Notes: generated by a model not told the origin, from the sequence alone. A stretch of DNA of 64,000 bases from Rotaria sordida (GCA_905250125.1 CAJNOL010000187.1:124702-188701), one strand, 5' to 3'. Shown: positions 12,501 to 25,129, counted from the first letter of the stretch. Made by a program: numbers and translations.

Positions 12501-15500
12501 ATCTGTTGTATTATGTTTACTAACGAATGGATCCGAAATTTTGTCTCATTTTTTTTTTATACGAATAAATGTACTCGTAGAATTATGTATAAAACTAGTA
12601 ATAGAAGTCGAAGTGTCCTTGGTGTTGAAATTAGAAAAACAAGTGGGACAATTTTGTAGGAAAAATCAGGATATTGTAAAATCTATTAAATAATTTCTCA
12701 TGAGATAGTAAGTTTTTATTTTCAAAAAAATCAACTGGAATAAATATGAGAAAAATTTCACGGAAATCTAATTCAATATTTTGAAAAATAAGTGTAGAAT
12801 ATTGATTGTAATATAAAATTTATTTTATATCCTCGACATTGCTTGAGTTAGGAAGGAATGTAGCCGTGAAAGTGGAGCTTATGTGTGCATGAAGACAAGA
12901 GTCACACCTACACGCTTATATCAATTTTATCTTTTTCACTTGCATAATTTTAATATTCAAGTTAATCAATGAAGCATATGTTAATAGTTACGAGTAATAA
13001 GATGAATGACGTGACTCAACTCAAACTAAACGTAAACATATATACACTTTATTTCCCCATACTTTTCAGAGTAAAATGAATTTTCCAGCAGGAAACAAGG
13101 AGTTGCATCCCTTCAAATGAATGTGTAAAAATAAATTTTAGGTGTACATCATCGACATTTAATCTGCATCGTTGTTGCAGCACTATTCTTTAGCTTGTAT
13201 CATTCATTGAATAATAGTATGTAGAAATTGAAATTTACCATGATCTCTGATTCCTGCACAAGACAAACTCTGTATATAAGTGAATGAAATAGCGATAAAC
13301 TCATGGCACTTACTCTTCTAACAGTTACTCGCTTATTCTCCCATGCTACTTGTTAGAAAATTTATTAACAACCAAAATAATATAGAAGATATTAAATAGA
13401 TATTACCCTCACTCATTATCTTTTCGTTCATATCTTCTAACACTTGCATTGCTTTGAATCAAGTTTTTTAGAATTATCATGAAATTCTATTGAAATTGGT
13501 CTATTTTGTTGTTTCTTTTATTTATAAAACTTAACCAGTTTTAGTAAACTATTGGGTGTAACTATCAAAATTGTCATATATTCAAGAAGGAAAAAATCAA
13601 GACTTGAGTGCTTTGAAATACAAATGCCGTACTTCACTTACGTCGAAATACTCAAGTTTTGCTTTTTTTCCTTTTGCATATACGTACCTCTTTTTTCTCA
13701 TGATTACAGCTCAATTCGTAGAAATTGACTTTATTAATGACAACGTACTTTTAACTATGAATTAAGAATTGAACGAAGTATATAGAAATAAAATTTTAAA
13801 GATGAAAGAGACAACGTTGATTGAACAATACAGAATTTCGCGACAGTTCAAAACAATAAAAAGCAAGAAGTGCCTTTCAGTGTAGTCTACTTGACACTAA
13901 TAATATACTAAGAAATTGATGTTTAGAATAGTATTCATCGTCAATTTATCTAAATTTTCGAATATGATGACAAATACGTACTACACGATGAATTTCACCA
14001 TTTTCTACATAAGATTTATAATGACTTTGTAAAATTGTACGACTTGTTTCACGAAAATCTTCAACACATTCAACTAATGATCGAAATTTAACATCACATG
14101 CTTCACCAATACCATGTACAACAAAACATAAATGTTGAATAGGATCTTTATCACCAAATCGAACTTCATCGAAAAACATTTCAGGTAAACCACGTTTTAA
14201 TGTTCGTGTTTCATACTAAAATGAATTATATGAATGTATATGTTAGTTTCTTTTTTTTTTTAAATTTATATATACAGAAAAATTCGGCCATTGAGTTATT
14301 TCACTATCAGTAGATTGTATTGTCATTAAGATAGGACTATGAAAAATAAGAATTTCTTTTCCATTTTTCATTTCATGTTTTGTATGCCAAGATTGTTGAT
14401 GACATGTTTCTTTATAAAGATTCTATTAAAAAAGAAAAATTTGATTAATTCAAAAAAAAACAAAACTTCATAAACGTATGTTTTTTTTTTCTTCTTTACC
14501 TCAAGTATTTCATTCATTTGTTCATCATATGGAATAAATCGACTATCACGTTCAGGTAAATAAAACCATTTTGAACGTCGTATTTCATTTGGTTCATCAG
14601 TCCAATAGGCAGGTGTACGAATACGTTCAACAAGATTAACATCATAACAATTACCATTTGTAGCAATTGTTACTTGATCTACAGGGAATTTAGTAAAAAA
14701 AAAATGGGAATTTTTCGTTAATTAATATTATTAGTTTTTAATTTGTACACAATTGAATGTAAATCCCTTCAAGTTTGTGTGGTTTAAATGTGTATCGTAT
14801 GAATAGTTGGACAGCTTAAAATAGTGTTCTAATAAAAACCTATCGAGATTTAGCTAAGCTATCGAATTTTTAATATAGCCATTTTCTAGAGGCGTTAGAT
14901 TTTCTGAAAACTCGGAGTCCAACAGGGACTTCTGGAAAATAAACATATTAAGGATTAGATAGCTTAGTCAAACATCAATAGCTTTTTATTAGAACACTGT
15001 AATATCTATAGGCAAATAATTATTGAAATCAGAAGGAGGTAGCTGAAGAGGTCCCTCGTTAGCTATTGGCTTGACGGACGAGGAAAGTTTCTCAGCTGAT
15101 TAATCGTTTTCGATTTGAAATGATGTGCATCATGTAGACTCTAATGGACTATGAATAGTCTGAAAAGAGTTCGAGCGCTTAGATTAAGAAAAGTTTTTTA
15201 TGAATGATATTTGTATCATTCTTCTATTTCCTATAACAATTTAAGAGAATACTTGATTTTCTTCTTACTCTGAGCATAAGCTTCATCAAGTCGTCGTACA
15301 TCAGTTAATGAAAATGGTATCCATGTAACATGACCTTGACTTTTTTTCGCATAAAACCAATATGGTTGTATTGGTGAATAATCATATCGTTCAGATCCAG
15401 TATTGATAGGAATCTATATCGATATATATAATTAAATGACAATTAAATAATTATGAACTAACTGTTGTTGAAGTATTCGTTGTATTAAAATCGGCAATTG

Positions 15501-15736
15501 TTTTTGTAACATCGACATCATCAATGGGTACGGCTACCATTGGAACTGATTCCGAAGTTGTTGTTGTTTGAGTATTTGATTGTCCAAAATTGAATTTGTC
15601 AGTTGTAAGTCCATGCTAAACATACACGAAATTCAAAAAAACAAGGGGCTGATTAATTTTGATTGGTACTTACAAGAGCATTCAAAACAGAACCGAATTG
15701 GTTGGTTGATGATGCGTTAGTTTCATTATTATTCAT
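9598..15736 (-). CDS. DDHD2: DDHD2/SEC23IP-type intracellular phospholipase A1, lacking the SAM domain
   Basis: Seventeen exons with consistent phases give 713 residues (human DDHD2, 711): 15674-15736, 15463-15615, 15269-15413, 14500-14678, 14276-14422, 13982-14215, 12403-12444, 12226-12345, 12064-12169, 11920-11997, 11843-11849, 11679-11764, 11518-11618, 11250-11455, 11066-11178, 9893-10031, 9598-9820. A WWE-like region spans about residues 85-185 ([19 protein letters not shown]). It is followed by [22 protein letters not shown] and the lipase nucleophile motif GHSLG (Ser395). The DDHD region has [23 protein letters not shown] [13 protein letters not shown] and [12 protein letters not shown]. 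The family hydrolyses phosphatidic acid and other lipids at ER-Golgi membranes. Between GHSLG and the next conserved block only about 35 residues remain, so the SAM domain of DDHD2/SEC23IP is absent. Exon 11 is only 7 nt long and is needed to keep the frame. Confidence 0.9.
10590..10955. repeat. Foldback repeat, family 1 copy A, in the DDHD2 intron
   Basis: Two arms of about 170 bp are imperfect reverse complements. The outer part pairs CTTCAGCTGACTTCTTCCG and CGATTTCAATGATTT with TCATTGAAATCGAATGAGTC and GTTGAAG. The inner part pairs CTATCGAATTTTT with its counterpart near 10840. Similar sequence occurs at 14817-15070 and 31338-31900. The element fills part of a roughly 1-kb intron (10032-11065). 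Confidence 0.75.
11843..11849 (-). other. DDHD2: Putative 7-nt microexon of the DDHD2-like gene
   Basis: Exon 10 ends in phase 1 (GCA G|GTAG) and exon 12 needs phase 2 to keep its conserved reading ([12 protein letters not shown]). The heptamer AAAATAG, flanked by AATTTAATAG and GTAGAT on the minus strand, supplies exactly the missing phase. It gives the residues ENR across the two junctions. Without it the frame breaks. Confidence 0.6.
14817..15070. repeat. Foldback repeat, family 1 copy B, in the DDHD2 intron
   Basis: The left arm (GTGTTCTAATAAAAACC, then AGCTAAGCTATCGAATTTTT) is matched in reverse complement by the right arm (TTAGATAGCTTAGTCAAAC, then TTTTTATTAGAACACTG). Sequence and order agree with copy A at 10590-10955 and copy C at 31338-31900. 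The 3' flank (GAGGAAAGTTTCTCAGCTGA, 15078 onward) resembles 3685-3790. Confidence 0.75.
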
Positions 15737-15892
15737 TATCTAAAACAAATATTTGAAAAACGTATTTTCATTGTTCTATAAAATATTTTCACTGATAAAA
15801 TCTTATCAACCGTAGACAAACGTTAAATGAATCAACATTTTTCTTTTATTTTTTGTACTCAGTCACTTATTTAAACATTTACAATTATAAGT
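15737..15892. promoter_or_regulatory. Short divergent intergenic region (DDHD2-like / Mpo1-like)
   Basis: Only about 156 bp separate the two divergent start codons, so any promoters must overlap. The sequence is AT-rich with no recognisable TATA context. A candidate acceptor (TTTTGTACTCAG, ending about 15860) lies upstream of the plus-strand ATG, which would suit trans-splicing of a leader. The regulatory role is inferred from position only. Confidence 0.45.
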
Positions 15893-16419
15893 ATGACTCG
15901 TATTGGTTTACAACTTCTTTATCCATTTTTTAAGGGAAATTCATTAGAAAGTGAATTTGGATTTGTTAATTACTATCACTGTCATCCAATTAATCGTTTA
16001 CTACATATTATTACATTACCTTTCCTGATATTTTCTTTACTCTCTATAACATATTCTATTGATTATCGTCTATCTCTATTATTTTATATAATCTATTGTA
16101 CAATTATTTTTATTATTGATATTAAAAGTGGTCTAGCATTTTTAATTCTATTTGCTTTGGTATTTGGTCCAGCTAAAATATTATCTGCTCAAGGAATATT
16201 ATCTATATTCTATAGTTTATTAATAATGTTGACTGCTCTTATTATTCAAGGTATTGGACATTATCAGTTTCAAAAAGCTGCTCCGGCATTTCGTCTATTT
16301 GAAGCAATATTTATAACGCCAACCTTTTTAATGATGTATCTTATCACCAATCATAATAAAACATTTTGGAATGATGTAAAAAATGAAACAAATAAATGGA
16401 AACAAGTTCTTGAAAAATA

Positions 16420-16420
<1 letters not shown>
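15893..16420 (+). CDS. Mpo1-like (DUF962) fatty-acid alpha-oxidation dioxygenase
   Basis: This is a single-exon frame of 175 residues, about the size of yeast Mpo1 (174). Family features are an N-terminal NYYHCHPINRLLHIITLP block with conserved histidines, four hydrophobic segments (about residues 38-55, 60-80, 83-98 and 103-122) and the second histidine motif GIGHYQF before APAF. Characterised members are ER-membrane iron-dependent dioxygenases that shorten 2-hydroxy fatty acids from phytosphingosine breakdown. It is the only intact intronless gene in the window. An A-rich tract begins at the stop codon, which may point to a retrocopy. It converges on dynactin subunit 3, with stop codons about 120 bp apart. 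Confidence 0.85.
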
Positions 16421-16451
<31 letters not shown>

Positions 16452-16538
16452 CGAAAACCATAAAAGAACATTATACACCCAAATTATCAATATGATCCTT
16501 TTTTTTATTGTTGAAATAAGAAAAAAAAAGCTATGTCA

Positions 16539-18191
16539 CTATTCAATTGGATTATCTTGAATTTCTGATAATGTTTTCTGATTTTTATTTAAGATTTGTT
16601 TATATTGTTGAAGATTTTCGTCCATCATTAGAGTCTAGACAAAAAAAAAAAAGACAAAAGTATTCAAAAAAATAATCAAAGAAACTCTTTCTTACAAATG
16701 CTGCATAATTTTGTAAAAAATTACTTAATTCTTGTGTAAATTCACTATGATGATTCTATAAATAAATTATGAATCAAAAGAATATGTACATTAATCTTTC
16801 AAACTTTAATATCATTATGAGTAACCAATAATTTATTCAAAGCTGTAGATAATTTTGGTATTTCTATTGAATTGAAAATATGTTTACAAATAAATCAAAA
16901 AAAAAAAAAGAAGTTTTTTTTCTATACCTTGAAAATGTTCTCCGTCAAGTACACGTGCTAATGTATCGATTTCGGAAAGTGTTTGTGTTATTTCACGTAT
17001 ACGTTCTTCATCTAAATAATAATAATTTTTATGAATATTTTTATTGTAAATTTTAAAAAAAAAACCATTTACCAGCAAGTATTAATTCTAATTTTGTCGC
17101 TCTATCTGCTAATAAATGTCGTTGAAATTTCGAACTTGTTAAATGATTGATTTCATCAGCTACATATAAAAATAAAGATTTTATTAATATTATGTAGATA
17201 AAAGATATGAAATCTAAATTTTTGATTCGTTTTAGTATTGAATAAGAAAGAACATATTTTTATACTTGAAAAAAAAATAAAGTTTCATGAACAAATTAAT
17301 TAAGATTTCTCTTTCGGGGAGCGATGTAAAACTTCGGTAGAGCTAAGTCAATCTTGAGAGACACGTTGCCTTCTCGTTGGATAAAATACTGCACCTTATC
17401 ATTGTAGTTCGCAACAAGTAACACATTAAAACTCTACTGATCTCATTCATTTTGTGAATGAGTGATATATAAGAAGCAGAAGAAAAATATTTTCATTGTC
17501 CATTAGAATGATGCTAAAGTTCTTAGAGAAATCTTCATGTTTATTAATACAAGAGAAATTTAATAGAAGTAATGGATTTTAAAATATTACAATTGAATAC
17601 AAGAGTTTATAGAGAATAATGACTGTAGAAAAATCAAGAAGGTCAAAAAAATGTAATAAGAAAAGATAAAAATACGTTTGTCGTACGCGTACTAGAATCT
17701 GTTATTTACGATTCAGTTCATTCAATCATATCAGTTTATTTAATATTTTCTACAAATACATATTCATATATGAATTTCAGAAAAAAAAGTCGCAATTTCT
17801 TTCGCATACTCAACATATCAATATTCTAATTACAACTTGAGTATAACAGATTTACATGAAAGACAAAAATTTGTATTCTTAATGGAATATTTTACCTTTA
17901 TTTAATAATGTTTTAGCATTATTATTATTGCTTGCATGTCGAAAAACATGTTCATTAAGATCATTAATTGTTTCATTGATCTAAAAAAGTTTTTCTTCAA
18001 TGTTAAACTCAATGAAACAACCTTCATACTCGTTTCTTATCTAATTTATCCGATTTTCCAATAAAATTTTCCAAACGTTTTAAACGCCATTCTAAATTAT
18101 TAGTTCGTTCGACATCTAAATTAAAGAAAAAAAGCAAAATCAAAATCAAAATTCAATTCATTATTAATTTACCTGATATTGTCGTCGACAT
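16539..18191 (-). CDS. DCTN3: Dynactin subunit 3 (p24)-like protein
   Basis: Eight exons give 191 residues (human DCTN3, 186): 18173-18191, 18030-18115, 17896-17980, 17073-17159, 16928-17011, 16805-16863, 16696-16755 and 16539-16634. All phases agree. The protein is small, almost wholly helical and charged. Order and spacing follow p24: an N-terminal LEWRLKRLENFIG helix, a central KLELILADEERI block (human KLQFILAEEQ) and IDTLARVLDGEHFQ. Then come EIPKLSTALNKLLVTHNDI and a C-terminal coiled-coil segment. p24 sits in the dynactin shoulder, which supports dynein cargo transport. Similarity is moderate, so the identification rests on the central motif, length and coiled-coil character. The N-terminal exon codes for only about six residues. 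Confidence 0.72.
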
Positions 18192-18484
18192 GCTCGCAAT
18201 TGTAAAAGTCTCAAAACGAAAAATACGAACGATTCTCAAAAAATGCTGATTTCTTTAAGCCAATCCAACACGACCTGCTGACCTTCTTCTATTGAAATGC
18301 ATTAATCATTTGAATAATTTTGATTGGTTAAGAATATATCGTCTGCACGGAGGCCGCTAAACCTAGAGGATCATCTTCGACCGATTGATTGTTTGTTTTT
18401 TTATTTCTTTTGCTTTTTAAATTTGTCCGCAGTCGCCTATCCATTTTTCCAATAGTGAACATTTCTTCTTCTTTTCTTTCTTAG

Positions 18485-20130
18485 GCTTTTGTTAAAATTG
18501 TTAAAAGTAAAGCATATTTTAAAAGATATTAAGTCGAATCAAAGCGTCGTCGACGTAAGTTTTTTGGTATCAATAGACTTCTTTGACTTTTTTTTTCATG
18601 TTTAATTTTTTAGGGAGTAAAATTGATTATTATGCTCGTCATGTACTTATCAAGATAAAAATAAATATAATACACCAAAATATCGTCTCATTGTTGGAAT
18701 AACAAATAAAGATATTATTTGTCAAGTAAGTATTAGAAAAGCTTCATAGTGCATATGATGATTTTTATAATTTCTGTCATCTCTTCTGAATATGAAAGGA
18801 TGTCGAAAACCTTTTTTTTGCAAAATTCTGATGCACATTAAATAGAATAAATTATTTATATATATATCTGTGTAGTTATTATTTAGATTGCTTATGCACG
18901 TATTGAAGGCAACTATATTGTATCATCAGCATATGCACATGAATTACCAAGTTATGATGTTAAACTTGGTTTAACCAATTATGCTGCTGCTTATTGTACC
19001 GGTTTATTTTTAGCTCGACGAATATTATAAAAACATAAACTTGATAGTATATGTAAAGGTACGACGGATGTTACAGGTGATGAATTTGAAAATGAACCAG
19101 TTGATGGTGAAAAACATCCATTTCGTTGTTATCTTGGTGTTGCTCTAACACGTAGAACAACCGATGCTAAAGTTTTTAGTGCATTAAAAGATGCTGTTGA
19201 TGGTGGATTAGATATTCCTCATAGGTAACAAAAACAAGATAATTAGACTTAATATATCATTTCTATAAATTAATATTCTTACAAAAGTAATTATGTGTTC
19301 TGATAGTACGCGAAATTCTCTACAACTATATATATATATGTAAGTTTTGAATTGCACTTGTTCACTAAAATAAAAATGCAATTGTAGATAATTCCGCGTG
19401 CTATCAGAATATATAATTTTGTAAGAATATTCATTCATATATAGAAGATGCAAAATTTGATTAGATATAAGTTCATCGTAACGATATTAGAAAGAGTTCC
19501 ACTTAAAATGGACATTTTTTGCCCCTTGCTGATTTTACTCTTTGTTTTTTTATATTTATTTTAAGTGCATATGATGAATATTCAATTTTTTTTCTGTCAT
19601 CTCTTCTGATTTCGATTTGACGATAATTTATTTCTGATGCACTTTATTATCTGATCAAAAACAAACAACTATTATCTTCTTATTTTTTTTAGTACTCGAC
19701 ATTTTCCAGGTTACAGTCGAGAAGGAAAAAAATTCGATGCTGATGCTCATCGTCAATATATATTTGGTCTACATGTTGTCAATTATATAACAGCACTTAA
19801 AGAAGAAAATTCAGATCTTTATGCCAAACAATTTTCATGTTTTGTTAAAGCTAGTATTGAGCCAAGGTCGGTATAATTTATTTATTTTTTATAGGAAGAA
19901 AAAAAATTTTTTTATAAATGTTTTTCAGTTTGAAGCTCTATATAAACCTGTACATGCTGTTATTCGTGCTGATCCATCATCATCACCGAAGAAAGCTGAT
20001 ACAGTTAAATCAAAATGGTAAATTATTTTCTTTAAATTTTGATTAGCATATATGTAAAATTGTTGATATTTTAGATGGAATAAAGTTAAACCTGCCAGAT
20101 CATGTGCAATAACGAAAGACAGCTTATCTT
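18485..20130 (+). pseudogene. RPL5: Ribosomal protein L5 (uL18) pseudogene with introns retained
   Basis: Exons at 18485-18554, 18614-18725, 18887-19224, 19693-about 19870, about 19928-20020 and 20075 onward read as L5 ([74 protein letters not shown]). Coding is broken by TAA at 18530 where L5 has glutamine, a one-base deletion at about 18650, and TAA at 19028. A third stop, TGA, forms across the last junction where arginine of the RWN motif is expected. The C-terminal tail is then lost. No exon supplying the start codon is visible upstream. Introns show it decayed as a genomic copy and not as a processed retrocopy. L5 binds 5S rRNA in the large ribosomal subunit; this copy should not produce a full protein. 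Confidence 0.88.
19273..19430. repeat. 158-bp MITE-like inverted repeat in the RPL5 pseudogene
   Basis: The element begins ATATTCTTAC and ends GTAAGAATAT. Its arms of about 50 bp are near-perfect reverse complements, including TTCTGATAGTACGCG opposite CGCGTGCTATCAGAA. It lies in the intron after the third exon. No unambiguous target-site duplication can be called in the AT-rich flanks. Confidence 0.85.
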
Positions 20131-22046
20131 AAAACGATATAAAACGCTGATGTTTAATATTAGATGAATTTGTCTATTGTTAACAATCGTATATAAGATC
20201 ATTTATTGTTATGTTTTACCGAAAGAATGTTATCGTCAACCGCTTGTTCTAGTTTTTATTTGATTGTCATTATTGACAGTTGATGGAAACAAAAAGAAAA
20301 TAAAACTGAAAAAACATTCAGTGATATTATAATTTTATTTATTTATTGATTTGAATAGATAAATTCTTATAGATAAAATAAAAAGTATTTTATAAAAATT
20401 TCTAACTGAAATAATATCAATAATAAATACTCAATGTTCTTTGCTTATCCATGGCGACATTATACAAAAATTTATCATTGTTCACTTGTATTGATTTATT
20501 CTTCTGTGTTGTTCAACTAAAAAAAATGAAAAAAGTTGTAGTTTTTCTTTGATTGCTCAGATCAACAATGTGTTGTATTAAACGGAACTGTGCTATATGT
20601 AGAAAAAAATAGTCAATTAAGTATTAAGTTAAATGGTCACATTGAAAAGAATGGATCTTTTTATGTACTGTTTTAGAATGAAACTATAGATAACATTCTC
20701 ATCCTCAAGTTTCATATACAAAAGAAGTACGCTTCACAGTTCACGTTAGAATTCATTTGTTTTTGGAATATGCAAACAATAGAAATATACTTCTCAGAAA
20801 ATAAAACTTAATAATAGGAATCAATGTTGATAAAAAAAAAAAGTTAAACAAATTTATCGGTACAAGTGTTTCCAGAGCAGACTGAAATCAAACAGAATCA
20901 AAAATTTTTTTTTTCACTTTTATCACTTGACTTCTTAAACAAAATGATTTTTGTTTTATGCGTTTGATTGTTCAGAATAGTTTATAATATCGATTGCATG
21001 AGTCATACACTAGTTTCTGTTTATAGTTGCATTCAAGGTTTGATATTATTAGATTGAAAAACGAAACGATCACTTGATTTAGAAATATGTATTGCATCAT
21101 TTTGAAAACATTTATGCATCATCATTGTTTAAAATTAAATAATTCTATCATACTGCTACATAATAAGTTTTTCTATAACAAAACCTTGTATATAAAATAC
21201 AATTAATTGCATTATTCATAGAAAACAATCAAGTTAAAAACTCTATTAGTAGGAAAAAGAATTTAAATAGAAAAGGTCATATAGTCTTACACGTGTGAAG
21301 AAGACAACTGTTTTTGTCAGAACATTATGTCATTAATTATTATTGAGATGATTATTCTATAAATATTATAATTAAATAAATTGTTTTTTTTTTTTTAATA
21401 ATATTTAATTTTTGAACAAAAATATACAATTCTACAGCGAAGTATAAAATTTAATGTACGAGAATTAATTAATTAACATATCCCAAAATCCCAAGTGTCC
21501 AAATGTTTTTTTTTTGCGTAGGAAATCAAACAGTTTGTTAAAAAAACCTCAAAAGCTTTATAAAAACCTTCTCGAAAGTTTTTTTGTTTGTGCAAAATAA
21601 AATAGAGACATCGATCTATTGAACGATATAATCAAAGTCAACAAAAAAAAAAATATTTTCTTTTGTTTGTGAAATATGCTTTACAAGACATGTATTACAG
21701 GGTGTTCAAATAATTTTTTTAAATACTGTATGTCAGTCATACTTTTGAAATTTGGCTAAAACAAAATTGTTAATATTTGTACCACTATCGATAAAAATTT
21801 TTTCTGCAGAGTAATTGTTTGCAAAGTGGATGTAAAATACTTGCCCATTAAAATAGATACTCGTTGAATGTATTACAGTTAGGATAGAGCTGAAAATACC
21901 GTGTTGATGTTTCCAAAGTAAAAAAAAAAATTCGGCGAGTGTTAAATAATACATTTTTACTTTGTTATCGAGGTGATAAAAGTTCATAAATGGTCTATTC
22001 ATCAGAATATTTGATCAATAAAAGCTGTGTTTCTTCTACTATAACA

Positions 22047-22070
22047 GGGTGTGGGTGTGGGTGTGGGTGT
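22047..22070 (+). repeat. Internal telomere-like array, four GGGTGT units
   Basis: Four exact tandem copies of GGGTGT occur here. This is a permutation of TGTGGG, the telomere repeat reported for bdelloid rotifers. It is flanked by ordinary AT-rich sequence and stands out in base composition. In bdelloids, telomere-type repeats also accompany terminal retroelements, but no reverse transcriptase is visible beside it. Confidence 0.7.
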
Positions 22071-25000
22071 TGATGAAGAGAAGATCTACACATGCACCAT
22101 GCTAGTTCGTTTTTTTTCTATCTATTTCCTTTTCGAATAATATTAATTGATGAAGAAGATGATTATAAAAATCTAGTAGAATTTTATCAACAAGTCGATG
22201 ATAGTCAATGATGACCTGCTTGTAATGTAGAGAATTAACCCTTTGGTGGCACAGTTTTTTTTACAAAATAAAATAAAATAAAATTTCATTATCAAAATTC
22301 ATTACATTTTTGGATATTATTAAAGATCATAAATGCTCTATTGAATGTAGATTTAAGGATATACCTAGTTTATTATCGAATAACAAAAACAAAACAAATA
22401 CATAAAACTTCTAATACAACTACTTATGTAACATACAGGAAGAAAATATATGAGAAAGAAAGAAACTGTAGAACTCTTCAAATCAATCAGTCATGCAAAG
22501 GTTTACATTAAAATCTTTGCACATATTATGTGAATCTGTTTCCCGCTTTGGTCTTCTATTAGTATGAGCATATATAATACAAACTATTATCGTTTCTTTA
22601 TAACTTGATTTTTTTCCGACCATTTTATATTATCTGTACCATATATGTGCCTATTTGTAGTACTTCTATAGAATATTCTAGAATGATAGATAAAGTGAAT
22701 AATTCAAAATGAATCAGTAATGGTGTGTTAATGTTAGATGGCCTAGCATGAATGCCTAAGTACAGTGAATTATATCTCATTGTCTATAATATTGAGCGTT
22801 AGTGCATAAAGTCGTTACTCCTGACCCATATGTTTACATACAAAGCGTGTAAAAAAATTCTGTTTTAGTATAATTAAGTACATTTTTCTCTAACTGAATT
22901 TTAAAACCGTAAATTTACGACCTTCGCCCCCAAAGAATTAAATATATACACAGCCTACCCAACATAGAGCTGTTTTGAATAGTTCAAAAAAGAGACATAT
23001 CTTCTCACTTACTTGTCGTAGATTTCTTTGCATCGTTTAGTAGGTCTCATCCAAATCTATCGATTGATATGAAATCCAAAATTGACTGCTACCATTAGAG
23101 AAGAGTATTAAGTGATATTCGTTATGGTAGTCCATTAATGGTATGAGACATGAATCATATCTTTATGTAAACGGAAAGGTAAAGGATAATCTTTTGTCAT
23201 ATGTTCGTACATCACTCGATAGAGAACTGAAGCAACTTAATTTTACATATAGATCGGTTAAGTATATGAGCAAATGAACGAAGTATTTTCTATGAAAACA
23301 TTCTATAGCCTAATGTTTTTGAGGACATGAAATATGGATATATCACAATTAGTTCAGTCACTTGATATATAGTACAGAATGCATCAAAAGGTTTAATTTT
23401 ATTATTTAAAGACTTTTGACAATCAAAATGACGAAAATCAGTAACATAAAGTTGAATTTTATAAGGGGAACAAGATAAAAAGTTAGTCTTTAGTCTATTC
23501 GATAAGCTAATTTTATCCATTACAGCTGTGAGGACAGTTGATCATAAATAATGAATCAAATAGATAATTAAATGATCAATTGACAGCGTTCTTTAGAAAG
23601 CGTATGGGTGTGCGGATGCGGGTGAGGATCTTCTATTCTTCAGCATCCCCAACCTCTACTTTGCTATAGAATCTTATGGATATAAAGAAGCATTATTATG
23701 TGTTTTGAATTTAATTAAGATCGTTGTTGATTAGCATATGTGTTTACAATCAAGTAGACAAATTCAACTGCTTAAAAATTATATTGAAAACATTTTAATA
23801 TTGAACGGTAGTATTCTAATGAATAGAGATCCAGGCAGATCTACTTTTCGCATGCCTAGCTTGCCGATGAAAGACTATGAGTCTGTTTAGTTTGTGTATC
23901 GTTTTACATATACTAATATGATGCTCATCGATGGATGAAAATAGGTTATCTTTGTAAGAAGGAAAAGAAGTCGTGTAAACCGAAATGACTTGACTATATA
24001 ACACATTTATTGATTTAACACGGTGTGGTATGTATCTGTGAGACGAATAAATAAACTAAATAAATAAAGAGATAATAAATAATATACTCACAATCTATTA
24101 TTAGGTATGATTCTATACAGTCAAAATCATTAAAAAAAAGTTAATTTCACATCTTTGAGCAGTGAAGATATTCCAATGAATATCGTGATATCTACATTGC
24201 CTGCTTAAGAAAAACGAAATTTTGTAATGAAAATTTAGAAAATATATCATAAATAGACTCAATAAGCTGTTTGAATTTCTGCTAACAAAAGTTTAGCTAG
24301 GATTCAGTCAATTGATTTATGTTATTTATGTATAATATCAAATATCATGTTGTTTTATTATTCAAATGTAATAATTAATCAAGTTTTTCTTTATAAATAA
24401 ACAATAATATCGTCAATCATTTTTTAAACTTCTATGTCAACAAACTTAATCATTATCATAAAAAAAGACATAAGAACTTTTAGTCAAAAACTACTAATGA
24501 ATTCTACAAATGTCAAGAGATTAATAATTTATATTCATTATTAAAACATTTCAAATTCAAGTCTTTAAATCACAGAAAATAACTGGATATTTTTTTAATT
24601 ATTGATCGAGATACTATTCGACTGTCTGTTTGAACAATAAAAGTACTGAACTAATTTTTTTTTAAATAACTACTAATACGTTGATTATAATTATAAGTTT
24701 TGTACTGTATAAAACTGTTGTTTTAGTTAATAGATGGAAAAATAATTCAATAACATATATGTTTGAAATAGATCTCGATCATAGTTGTAAAATATCGATG
24801 TAAAAATTTTTTAAAATATAGTGGAGATATATTCTTCTACCAACTAGCCAATCTTATGAGTAATCAAATACATAGTCAACATTGTTTTATTAATAAAAAT
24901 AAATTTGATCAGTATGTTTAGTATTCTCATCTGATTTTTTTTTGCCTTTTAATTCGATTCAGATAAGAAGAGAAAACATATTTTTGTTTGTATTACTTGA

Positions 25001-25129
25001 TGTTTCATCATATTTGATATTTTTTTGTTCTATTGTTTCGTTTATATCTTTGGTTTGAAAGATTCGAAATAGATCACACATCTACATACTTCTCATATAT
25101 GTATCACTCAAGAGTTTACGTCCAATTTC

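Noticed and set aside
18485..19030. Reassigned stop codons (TAA read as Gln) to explain the RPL5 copy
   Set aside because: POLDIP2, RAD17, MEF2 and CCDC174 end in TAA with matching protein C-termini, and the copy also has a frameshift. Decay is simpler.
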